From Streptomyces sp. NBC_01262 (GTDB taxonomy: Bacteria; Actinomycetota; Actinomycetes; Streptomycetales; Streptomycetaceae), in the NCBI RefSeq assembly GCF_036226365.1, contig NZ_CP108462.1, forward strand, positions 2,832,501 through 2,896,500: a stretch of 64,000 bases of DNA, given 5' to 3'. This document shows positions 11,407-19,397 of the stretch, in pieces. The notes beneath the pieces are model-generated. The model saw nothing but the letters and a program-made list of their open reading frames with translations, was not told where the DNA came from and did no database searches. Both the position numbers and the translations under genes were made by a program. Within the stretch, counting starts at the first letter, position 1. The number at the start of each line of letters is the position of its first letter.

Positions 11407-12498
11407 GTGAGTCAGCGCAAGGCGTCGGACGACGCCGGACGGGCCACCATCCGGGACGTGGCCCAGCGGGCGGGCGTCTCGGTCGCCAGCGTGTCGCGCG
11501 TGCTGTCCGGCAACTACCCGGTGTCGGACGAACTGCGCCGCCGGGTGATGAAGGTCGTGCGCGACCTGGACTACGTCACCAACGCCCATGCCCGCTCGCT
11601 CGCCGGGGGCGGCGGCACACCGACCGTGGCCATCCTCATCAACAACATCACCGGCGCCGCCTTCGCGCACGTGGCCCAGGGCGTCGAGGGCGCGGCCTCG
11701 CTGCGCGGCTGGCTGTCCCTGGTCGGCACCACCGGGGACGACCCGGAACGGGAACTCTCGCTGGTCAACCTCATGCGCCAGCAGGCCGTCGCCGCGGTGA
11801 TCCTGCTCGGCGGCGCGTACGACTTCGACGAGTACCAGCTGCGCATGGCCCGCTTCGCCCGCTCCCTGGACGCGGCCGGCTCACACCTCGTCCTGGTGGG
11901 CCGACCCCCGCTCCAGGGCGAGGTGCCCGCGACCACCGTGGACTACGACAACGAGGGCGGCGCCTACGCGATGGCCAGCCACCTGCTGTCCGCCGGTCAC
12001 CGGCGGGTCCTGGTGCTGCCCGGCCACGCCGAACTCACCACGGCCCAGGGCCGCCTGACCGGCGCCCGCCGCGCCTTCGAGGCGTACGGCGTGCCGCTCG
12101 ACCCGAAGCTGGTGCTGCACGGAAGTTACGACTACGCGTACGGGTACGACGCGGTCGGCGAAGCCCTGAGGAGCGGGCCGGAGTTCACCGCGGTGCTGGC
12201 GGGCACCGACGTGGTCGCGGCGGGCGCCATGCGGGCGCTGGGCGCGGCCGGGCTCAAGGTGCCCGAGGACGTGTCGGTCGTCGGCTACGACGACATCCCG
12301 CTGGCCTCCCACCTCACCCCGCAGCTCACCACCGTGCACGTCCCGTACGAGGAGATGGGCCGCGTCGCGCTGCGCGCGGTGGCCGACCGTCGCGAGGGCG
12401 CCGCCGGCCGGCGCAAGGGCGGCTCCGGCGAGCACCTGGTGCTGGGCACCCATGTCGTCGTACGGCAGTCCGTGCGGCCGCCCCGCCGGGGCGACTGA
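11407..12498 (+). CDS. LacI-family transcriptional regulator (second paralogue)
   Basis: A 363-residue regulator. GTG 11407 is chosen because AAGGAG lies 8 bases upstream; in-frame codons further up would read through the putative operator. The helix-turn-helix (about 14-36) reads ATIRDVAQRAGVSVASVSRVLSG and the effector-binding domain (about 65-345) carries VDYDNEGGAYA and VVGYDDIPLASHL. It closely resembles the regulator at 2640-3710 in both domains, so the two may recognise overlapping operators. It lies directly upstream of the sugar ABC importer whose promoter has an AACCGGTT operator, making that operon its likely target. Confidence 0.9.
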   Translation: MSQRKASDDAGRATIRDVAQRAGVSVASVSRVLSGNYPVSDELRRRVMKVVRDLDYVTNAHARSLAGGGGTPTVAILINNITGAAFAHVAQGVEGAASLRGWLSLVGTTGDDPERELSLVNLMRQQAVAAVILLGGAYDFDEYQLRMARFARSLDAAGSHLVLVGRPPLQGEVPATTVDYDNEGGAYAMASHLLSAGHRRVLVLPGHAELTTAQGRLTGARRAFEAYGVPLDPKLVLHGSYDYAYGYDAVGEALRSGPEFTAVLAGTDVVAAGAMRALGAAGLKVPEDVSVVGYDDIPLASHLTPQLTTVHVPYEEMGRVALRAVADRREGAAGRRKGGSGEHLVLGTHVVVRQSVRPPRRGD

Positions 12499-12700
12499 CC
12501 CCGAGCGGTGAGCGTGTTACGTAAGCGGTTTCCCACCGCCGCCGCCCCATTCCCGACATCCGTACGCCGCCCGCCCAGGCCCGTAGGAACAGCGCCACCA
12601 CGTCACTGAGCTGCGCATTCTCACCCTTCCTTGATCAACCGCGACGACGCGCGGAAATAACCCGGCGGACAAGCCGACGCAACAAAGTCGATCCGACCTC

Positions 12701-12753
12701 TTGCTCAGGGCTGTCCGGTGGGCCTACCGTCGCGACAACCGGCAACCGGTTTC
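12701..12753 (+). promoter_or_regulatory. Promoter and operator of the sugar ABC importer operon
   Basis: TTGCTC (12701-12706) and TACCGT (12725-12730) are 18 bases apart. GCAACCGGTTTC (12742-12753), a near-perfect palindrome around AACCGGTT, lies just downstream where a bound repressor would block elongation. It matches the GCAACCGGTTGC operator at 9998-10009. Nothing else is recognisable in the 12499-12809 gap. Confidence 0.6.
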
Positions 12754-12809
12754 TACAGCTTCTTCTTGGCCATCTCCGAGACGTCCGACTCCCGAAGGAT
12801 CACGGTCAG

Positions 12810-14141
12810 ATGAACTCCACCAGCCCCCGCAGAAGACTCGCCCGCGCCATAGCCGTGGGTATCGCGCTCACCGGCCTGCTCTCCGCGTGCGGGGGATCCG
12901 GCTCCGGAGACGCCTCGTCGTCCGGCCCGGTCACCCTCCAGTTCTGGGGATGGGCCAACGGCCAGGAAGCCGTCGTCAAGGCCTTCAACGCCGGCCACAA
13001 GGACGTACGGCTCAAGTACACCAAGGTCACCGACCAGTTGACCATGCAGAAGCAGCTCACCAACGCCGTCAAGGCCGGCAACGCCCCCTGCCTGCTGCAG
13101 AACACCGCCGAGTACGTGACCTCCTGGGTCTCGCAGGACGCTCTCGCCGACATCACCCAGTACGTGGGCTCCAGCAAGGACAAGTTCAACGCCGGTTCCT
13201 GGTCCGCCGGCCAGGTGCAGGGCAAGGTCTACGGCATTCCGACCGCCTCGGCTCCCGCCTTCACCATCTACCGCACCGACGTCTTCAAGAAGTACGGCCT
13301 GAAGGCACCGGCGACCTGGGACGACTTCATCGCCGCCGGCAAGGTGCTCAAGAAGCACGGCATCCACATCACCAACTACGCCGGTGAGGACCCGAGCACC
13401 CTGGAGGTGCTCGCGATGCAGGCCGGAGCCCACTGGTACGCCATCGACGGCAACTCCTGGAAGGTCGACTTCCAGGACGAGGGCAGCCTCAAGGCCGCCA
13501 AGGTGATCCAGGCGATCATCGACGACGACCTGAACTCCAAGCTCTCGTTCGCCGACTACGCGGCCGTCCAGCGCAACTACGACGTCGGCGGCACCGTGAC
13601 CCGGCAGATCTCCACCTGGCAGATGTCCGGCATGGTGCAGAACTTCACCAAGTCCTTCGGCGACTGGGCCCTGTCGCCCTGGCCGACGTACGCCGGCGAA
13701 GCCGCCAAGACCCCGGCCGGGACCAACCAGAGCGGCAACCTGACACTGGTGACCAAGCAGTGCAAGAGCCAGAAGCAGGCCGCCGAGGCGGCGTTGTGGA
13801 TGTCCACCGACAGCGGCGCGGTCAAGACGATGGCCAGCCCGGAGACCGGCAGCGGCGTCATGCCCGCCCTGGCCGACAGCGCCTCCTACGTCGACAAGGC
13901 GATCTCGCAGAAGCTGCTCGGCGACAACTACGAGCCGGCCAAGCAGGTCGTGACCGACAGCCTGGGCACGGTCACCACCGACTGGACCTTCGGCCCGGAC
14001 TGGACCGCGATGTTCACCGAGCTGCAGAGCGGCTGGGGCAAGGTGGTCGCCAAGCAGCAGACCGTCAACCAGCTCCTGGAGCACATGCAGGAGTGGACGG
14101 TCGCCGACCTGAAGTCCCGTGGCATCAGCGTCACGGGCTGA
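12810..14141 (+). CDS. Sugar ABC transporter substrate-binding lipoprotein (CUT1)
   Basis: A 443-residue lipoprotein: Arg-rich N terminus, hydrophobic segment and lipobox LLSAC with the lipidated cysteine at 27, followed by a Gly/Ser linker. The mature protein is an SBP_bac_1-type binding protein opening VTLQFWGWANGQEAVVKAF. It should sit on the outer face of the membrane and hand an oligosaccharide to the two permeases immediately downstream. Promoter and operator at 12701-12753 imply substrate-dependent expression. The ligand is inferred, from the neighbouring lyases and GH43, to be a short plant or uronate-containing oligosaccharide. Confidence 0.92.
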   Translation: MNSTSPRRRLARAIAVGIALTGLLSACGGSGSGDASSSGPVTLQFWGWANGQEAVVKAFNAGHKDVRLKYTKVTDQLTMQKQLTNAVKAGNAPCLLQNTAEYVTSWVSQDALADITQYVGSSKDKFNAGSWSAGQVQGKVYGIPTASAPAFTIYRTDVFKKYGLKAPATWDDFIAAGKVLKKHGIHITNYAGEDPSTLEVLAMQAGAHWYAIDGNSWKVDFQDEGSLKAAKVIQAIIDDDLNSKLSFADYAAVQRNYDVGGTVTRQISTWQMSGMVQNFTKSFGDWALSPWPTYAGEAAKTPAGTNQSGNLTLVTKQCKSQKQAAEAALWMSTDSGAVKTMASPETGSGVMPALADSASYVDKAISQKLLGDNYEPAKQVVTDSLGTVTTDWTFGPDWTAMFTELQSGWGKVVAKQQTVNQLLEHMQEWTVADLKSRGISVTG

Positions 14142-14159
14142 GGCCGAGGGCGACCACTG

Positions 14160-15044
14160 ATGATTCGCTCCCAGCGCTGGAAGGGCGCCGCGTTCACGGT
14201 GCCCTTCCAGCTCGGCTTCGTCTTCCTGTACCTGGTGCCGATCGGCTACGCGGTCTACCAGTCCCTCTACCTCCAGCAGCAGTCCGGCCTGGGCCTGGGC
14301 GGTTCGACGGAGAAGTTCGTCGGGCTGGACAACTACCTCAAGGGCCTGACCGACTCGGTGTTCATGGGCTCGGTCCTGCGGGTGTTCCTCTTCTCGTGCG
14401 TCCAGATCCCGCTGATGCTCGTCATCAGCCTGGTCATGGCCCTGCTGCTGGACGCCCTCACCTCCAGGGCGGCCGGCAGATTCCGGACCCTGCTGCTCGT
14501 CCCGTACATGATCCCCGGGGTGGTCGCCGCCCTCGTGTGGGTCAACCTCTACAGCCCCGAGGTGGGCCCGCTGACGTCGCTGGGAAACCTCTTCGGGTTC
14601 CACTGGGACTTCTTCGCGCCCTCGATGGTCTGGCCGTCCATCGGCAACCTGCTCACCTGGCACGGCATCGGCTACAACATGGTGATCATCTACGCGGCGC
14701 TCCAGGCCGTGCCCCGTGAGCTGTTCGAGGCCGCACGGCTGGACGGCGCGTCGGAGTTCCGTATCGCACGCAGCATCAAGATCCCGTACGTACGCGGAGC
14801 CCTGGTGCTGACCGGTCTGCTGTCCATCATCCAGATGCTCCAGCTCTTCAACGAGCCCGCACTGTTCCGGAACGTCACGCCGCAGACGGTCGACGACAGC
14901 TTCACCCCCATCATGATCATCTACAACCAGGCCTTCAACGCCGGCAACTACCACTACGCCGCCACCCTGTCGGTACTGCTGGCGCTGATCCTGGGCGTCG
15001 CCTCATTCCTCTTCTACCGGCTGACCTCCAGGGAGGCAGACTGA
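14160..15044 (+). CDS. Sugar ABC transporter permease 1
   Basis: A 294-residue polytopic membrane protein of the MalF-like permease group, with about six hydrophobic segments. The EAA loop that contacts the ATPase is visible as FEAARLDGASEFRIARSIKIP (about 189-209). It starts 18 bases after the binding-protein stop and its stop shares one base with the next start, so the permeases are coupled. No ATP-binding subunit is encoded nearby; Streptomyces CUT1 importers commonly use the shared ATPase MsiK, which probably applies here. Confidence 0.92.
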   Translation: MIRSQRWKGAAFTVPFQLGFVFLYLVPIGYAVYQSLYLQQQSGLGLGGSTEKFVGLDNYLKGLTDSVFMGSVLRVFLFSCVQIPLMLVISLVMALLLDALTSRAAGRFRTLLLVPYMIPGVVAALVWVNLYSPEVGPLTSLGNLFGFHWDFFAPSMVWPSIGNLLTWHGIGYNMVIIYAALQAVPRELFEAARLDGASEFRIARSIKIPYVRGALVLTGLLSIIQMLQLFNEPALFRNVTPQTVDDSFTPIMIIYNQAFNAGNYHYAATLSVLLALILGVASFLFYRLTSREAD

Positions 15045-15970
15045 TGCTGACGACCGACAACGGCGCCCAGCACCCTCCCGCCACGGCGCCGGCCCCGGCG
15101 GTCCGCCGCCTCGCCCGCCCCGACGCCGCCTCACGCGGGCGCGGCGGCCAGCGCTTCATCCTGATCGGCCTGGCCCTGGCCAGCGCCTACAGCCTCTTCC
15201 CGGTGTGGTGGCTGATCGTGGCCGCCACCAAGGACCGGGTGGGGCTGTACCAGAGCAACGGCATGTGGTTCTCCGGCATGCACGTGTGGCAGAACCTGCG
15301 CCAGGTGTTCAGCTACGACAACGGCATCTTCCTGCGCTGGACCGCCAACTCCTTCCTGTACGCGGGAGTCGGCTCGGCCGGCGGCACCCTCATCGCGCTG
15401 GCCACCGGCTACGGCCTGGCCCGCTTCGACTTCCCCGGGCGGGGCGCGGTCTTCGCGTGCGTGGTCGGCTCCTTCCTCATCCCGCTCGCCCTGCTCACGC
15501 TCCCGCTGTACCTGCTGTTCTCGGAGATCGGCCTCGTGGACACCCCCTGGGCCATGCTGATCCCCTGCCTGATCAACCCGTTCAGCGTCTACCTGGCCAA
15601 GGTCTACACCGAGGCCACCGTCCCCTTCGAGCTCCTGGAGGCCGCCCGCATCGACGGCGCCGGGGAGCTGCGGATCTTCGTCAGCATCGTGCTGCGGATC
15701 ATGACCACCGGCGGCGCCACGGTCTTCCTGCTCGCCTTCGTCAACACCTGGAACGCGTTCTTCCTCCCCCTGACGGTGCTGCGCGGCGAGCAGAACTGGA
15801 CCCTCAACATCGGCCTGTACAACTGGGCCGGCAAGCGCGCGGAGTCCGGCGTCGACCTCACCAGCCTCGTCCTGACCGGAGCGCTGCTGTCCATCGTGCC
15901 AATGGCGATCATGATGACCGCGATGCGCCGCTACTGGCAGACGGGCGTCACCCTGGGAGCCCTCAAATGA
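15044..15970 (+). CDS. Sugar ABC transporter permease 2
   Basis: A 308-residue MalG-like permease. After a polar Ala/Pro-rich N terminus of about 35 residues come six predicted membrane spans. The EAA loop reads LEAARIDGAGELRIFVSIVL. Its ATG overlaps the stop of permease 1 by one base, and its TGA overlaps the ATG of the GH43 gene (ATGA, 15967-15970). It forms the heterodimeric pore with the preceding permease. Confidence 0.92.
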   Translation: MLTTDNGAQHPPATAPAPAVRRLARPDAASRGRGGQRFILIGLALASAYSLFPVWWLIVAATKDRVGLYQSNGMWFSGMHVWQNLRQVFSYDNGIFLRWTANSFLYAGVGSAGGTLIALATGYGLARFDFPGRGAVFACVVGSFLIPLALLTLPLYLLFSEIGLVDTPWAMLIPCLINPFSVYLAKVYTEATVPFELLEAARIDGAGELRIFVSIVLRIMTTGGATVFLLAFVNTWNAFFLPLTVLRGEQNWTLNIGLYNWAGKRAESGVDLTSLVLTGALLSIVPMAIMMTAMRRYWQTGVTLGALK

Positions 15971-17562
15971 CCCTGCTGCGCAATCCGGTCATCCGGGGCT
16001 TCGCCCCCGACCCCTCGATGGTCCGGGTCGGCGACTGGTACTACCTGGCCACCAGCTCCTTCGAGTGGTTCCCCACGATCCCCGTCCACCGCTCCCGCGA
16101 CCTGGCCCACTGGGAGTACGCGGGCCATGTGCGCGGGGCCGTCCCCGGCGGCTCCCTGGCCGGGGTCCCCGACTCCGGCGGCATCTGGGCACCCTCGCTG
16201 AGCTGGGACGGTGAGCGGTTCTGGGTCGTCTACTCCGTCGTGCGGTCCGTGGGCACCCGCTACTTCGACCTGGACACGTACGTCACCACCGCCGCAGAGG
16301 TGAACGGGCCGTGGACCCAGCCGCGCCGGGTCCCCGGCCACGGCTTCGACCCCGCGCTCTTCCCCCACGAAGGACGGCTCTGGCTGCTCAACCTCCAGAG
16401 CGACCACCGCCCCGGCGGCCGCCGCTTCGCCGGCATCGTCCTGACCGAACTGGACCGCGACACCCTCGCCCCGGCCGACGGCACGCGCCTGCTGCTCCAG
16501 CACGAACGGCTCATCGAGGGCCCCAAGTTGCTGGCGCGCGACGGCTGGTACTACCTCGTCCTCGCGGAGGGCGGCACGGGCTACGAGCACGGCGTCCTGG
16601 TCGCGCGCAGCCGGGACATCACCGGACCGTACGAGCTGGACAGCCGCCCGCTGCTGACGTCCCGTGACGACCCCTCGCTGCCACTCCAAAAGGCCGGACA
16701 CGCGGAGCTGGTCGAGACGGCCGACGGCAACTGGGTCCTCAGCCACCTCGCGGCCCGCCCCCTGCTGACCGCGAACGGACCGCGCTGCACCCTCGGCCGG
16801 GAGACCGCGATCCAGGCCGTGACCTGGGACGCCGACGGCTGGCCCCGGTTGCGCCAGGGCGGCCGGCACCCGGCGGTCGAGGTCGAGGTCGACGTACCGG
16901 CCGATCCCGAACCGCAGCCATCAGAAGCCCGGGCGGGTCTGTTGTCCTGGCCATGGAGCACCCTGCGCGAAGCCCCAGATCCTTCATGGGCCGACGCCAC
17001 CGGCCGCCCCGGCCGGATCCGGCTGCGCGGCCGTCAGGGCACCGAGTCCCTGTGGGCCCACAGCCTGCTCGCCCAGCGCATCACCGAGCACCGGGCGCAG
17101 GCCCAGGTCACGGTCGAGGCCAGTCCGCGCACCTTCACCCAGGCCGCCGGTCTGCTGCTCTGGTACAACACCAAGGCCTATCTCTCCCTGGACCTGACCT
17201 GGGCCGAGCCCCCGGGCGAAGCCCAGCAGGGCCAGCAGTGGCAGGGCGCCGGCCGCACCGTGCTCAGCCTCCAGGAACGCGACGAAGAGGGCCTTCGGCA
17301 GGTGGCCCTCCTCGACGTCGAGCCGGGACGCCCGGTCACCCTCGGTGTCACCGTCGAAGGCGCCGACGCCCAATTCTGGTTCCTCCAGGACGGCACCGCC
17401 CGTACGCCGGTCGGGCCGCCCCTCGACTTCAGCCGGCTCTCCGACGACCACGGATCCGGGCTGCGCTTCACCGGCGCGTTCGCCGGCATCCACGCCATCG
17501 ACCTCGTCGACGCCGCCTTCACCGCGGACTTCTCCGGCTTCCGGCTCATCTGCACACCCTGA
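15967..17562 (+). CDS. GH43-family glycosidase (beta-xylosidase/arabinofuranosidase type)
   Basis: A 531-residue protein without signal peptide, so cytosolic. The five-bladed propeller domain (about 1-300) carries the three GH43 acidic residues in expected contexts: D15 in GFAPDPSM (base), D128 in GHGFDPALF (pKa modulator) and E184 in LIEGPKLL (acid). The remaining part (about 325-531) is a beta sandwich typical of the C terminus of bacterial beta-xylosidases. It overlaps the permease gene by four bases, so it likely hydrolyses oligosaccharides brought in by this importer. Exact linkage (xyloside, arabinofuranoside or other) cannot be read from motifs. Confidence 0.9.
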   Translation: MTLLRNPVIRGFAPDPSMVRVGDWYYLATSSFEWFPTIPVHRSRDLAHWEYAGHVRGAVPGGSLAGVPDSGGIWAPSLSWDGERFWVVYSVVRSVGTRYFDLDTYVTTAAEVNGPWTQPRRVPGHGFDPALFPHEGRLWLLNLQSDHRPGGRRFAGIVLTELDRDTLAPADGTRLLLQHERLIEGPKLLARDGWYYLVLAEGGTGYEHGVLVARSRDITGPYELDSRPLLTSRDDPSLPLQKAGHAELVETADGNWVLSHLAARPLLTANGPRCTLGRETAIQAVTWDADGWPRLRQGGRHPAVEVEVDVPADPEPQPSEARAGLLSWPWSTLREAPDPSWADATGRPGRIRLRGRQGTESLWAHSLLAQRITEHRAQAQVTVEASPRTFTQAAGLLLWYNTKAYLSLDLTWAEPPGEAQQGQQWQGAGRTVLSLQERDEEGLRQVALLDVEPGRPVTLGVTVEGADAQFWFLQDGTARTPVGPPLDFSRLSDDHGSGLRFTGAFAGIHAIDLVDAAFTADFSGFRLICTP

Positions 17563-17589
17563 TTCACTCAATGGAGAGGTGTATCAGCC

Positions 17590-18195
17590 GTGGACAACGT
17601 CCTGCTGCCACTGGCCCGCAACGTCGGCGGCCCCATGGACTACACCATCTGCTACGGCCAGTCGCGCGACCAGACCACCAACAACCACCAGCTCGCGATG
17701 GCCGCCGTCTACTACCAGCCACTGAACTTCCTCTACTGGTACTCCAAGCCGTCCGCCTACGCCACCACCGCCAACTGGCCCGGCCTGGCCTGGTTCGACG
17801 CCGTCCCCACCACCTGGGACGAGAGCACGACCGTCGCGGCCTCCCTCGGCGAGTACGTCGCGGTCGGCCGCCGCAGCGGAACCTCCTGGTCCCTCGGGGC
17901 GATGAACAACGAGAACGCCCGTACCCTCCCGGTCCCCCTCGGCTTCCTCGACAGCGGCACCGACTACACCGCCACCGTCTACGCCGACGGAGCGGCCGGA
18001 AGCACCCCGCACGCGACCCCCACCGTGGTGAGCAACCGGACGGTCACCTCGGCCACCACGCTGAGCGTGACCATGACCAGCGCGGGCGGTCAGGCGGTCA
18101 CCCTGACGCCCGCGGGCTGCCCCGGACTCAGGGCAGCCGCACCGTCAGCCGCAGCAGCCGGGTGTTCTGGGCGGCGGAGAAGTTGTCGTCGCTGA
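17590..18195 (+). pseudogene. Truncated GH97 C-terminal remnant
   Basis: An open frame of 201 codons whose start region already corresponds to the late part of GH97 alpha-glucosidase/galactosidase proteins: ARNVGGPMDYT, then WFDAVPTTWDES and GEYVAVGRRSG, followed by the C-terminal beta-sandwich pattern FLDSGTDYTATVYADG. The entire N-terminal sandwich and most of the catalytic barrel, with the catalytic acids, are missing. A GGAGAGG sequence lies 10 bases before the GTG, so it might still be translated. Its 3' end runs 68 bases into the convergent esterase-like gene without a stop of its own. A large internal or 5' deletion of an ancestral gene is the simplest reading. Confidence 0.7.
18115..18138. 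terminator. Hairpin at convergent gene ends
   Basis: GGCTGCCC and GGGCAGCC form a perfect 8-base stem with an 8-base loop containing the stop codon of the minus-strand esterase-like gene. There is no long T run, as is common in Streptomyces. It probably ends transcription from both sides. Confidence 0.5.
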
Positions 18196-19276
18196 TGAGC
18201 AGCAGCTCGCTCAGGCCGTCGCAGTCCCGGCCGCCCGGGGCGATCGTCATGCCCTCGTAGTTGTCCAGCAGCGGGTTGGGCTGCGGCTCGGGGGCGGTCG
18301 CGCCGAGCGACGGGCACTGGGCGACATCGGCGACCAGGGTCTTCTTCGCCAGCAGGGCGGTGCCGGTGTCGCCGAGGTCGCCGACCTGGGTGACGTCGGC
18401 GGCGCGGGTGATGCGCGGGGCGGCGTAGACCTTGATGGTGTTGCCGTAGCCGGCGGTGAAGGCGGCCTCCAGGACGAGCAGTCCGTGGGAGCCGTAGGCG
18501 GCGACCTCGGAGATGCGGTTGCCGGGGTCGACCTGGTAGCCGATCTCCTTGACGAGGTCGTAGCCGTGGTGGCGGTTGAGGCGGTAGACCAGGATGCGTC
18601 GGTCGGTCGCGTCGCCGGTGGCGCTGACGTCGCCGCTGAGTACGCCCTCCATGGCGGCGTAGACCGTACGGCCGTCGGGGGAGACGGTCAGGCCTTCGAG
18701 GGTGGCGTTCTTGGTGGCCTCGCCCGCGGGGGCGACCAGGAAGCGGGCCGGGATGGCGAGTTCGGAACGCTGGACGCCGTCGCGGCCGAACACGCGGACC
18801 GAGGGCTCGGTCTCGGAGCTGACGAGATAGTCGCCGTTCGGCAGGACGGCCAGTCCCTCGCCGTCGAAGTCGTTCTCGTTGTACGCCGTGCCGTCGGGCC
18901 GGCGCAGCACCAGGCTGCCGAGCACGTGGGGGTCGGCCGGGTCGTCGAAGAACCAGATCTCGGCCAGTTCGCCGGTGCTGTGGTCGACGACCGAGCCGTA
19001 GGCGTGGCGGCGGGAGTCGTACGCCAGCGCGGACAGGCCGCCGACGGTGTCGCCGTCGACCACCAGCTTGTTCAGGGCGTCGCTGTAGCCCTCGGCCCAG
19101 GCGCTGGGGCTGCACGCGAGCGCGGCGGGCGGCGTGCTCGGCGCGTGGGCCTGCGCGGCGGCGGCCGGTATCGCGACCGGCGAGGCCAGCAGCAGGGCGG
19201 CGACGGTGGCCACCCTGCCGCGACGGCTGCGGCTGCGACGGGATCGGGTCGGGTGCGGCGGCTGGGACGCGGACAC
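18128..19276 (-). CDS. Secreted esterase-like/phytase-like beta-propeller protein
   Basis: A 382-residue protein starting at GTG 19276, chosen for the GGAG 6 bases upstream and because it begins just before the signal peptide. An Arg/Ser-rich N terminus and hydrophobic segment (about 22-40) end in an AHA-like cleavage region. The mature part is a beta-propeller of the esterase-like activity of phytase family: NDFDGEGLAVLPNGDYLVSSE, LEGLTVSPDGRTVYAAMEG and NYEGMTIAPGG. Characterised relatives act on phosphoesters or are uncharacterised; the substrate is unknown here. Its 3' end overlaps the GH97 remnant. Confidence 0.8.
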   Translation of the reverse strand: MSASQPPHPTRSRRSRSRRGRVATVAALLLASPVAIPAAAAQAHAPSTPPAALACSPSAWAEGYSDALNKLVVDGDTVGGLSALAYDSRRHAYGSVVDHSTGELAEIWFFDDPADPHVLGSLVLRRPDGTAYNENDFDGEGLAVLPNGDYLVSSETEPSVRVFGRDGVQRSELAIPARFLVAPAGEATKNATLEGLTVSPDGRTVYAAMEGVLSGDVSATGDATDRRILVYRLNRHHGYDLVKEIGYQVDPGNRISEVAAYGSHGLLVLEAAFTAGYGNTIKVYAAPRITRAADVTQVGDLGDTGTALLAKKTLVADVAQCPSLGATAPEPQPNPLLDNYEGMTIAPGGRDCDGLSELLLISDDNFSAAQNTRLLRLTVRLP

Positions 19277-19397
19277 GCGTACTCCTTCTGCGTAAGCGGC
19301 GAGGCGTCCCAGCCTGGCATCCGGCTTTCCGCTGACAAGGAGGCTTCGGTGGAACTTTCGGCCTCGGGCACACAACCTTTGCCGAAACGGCCGTTCC

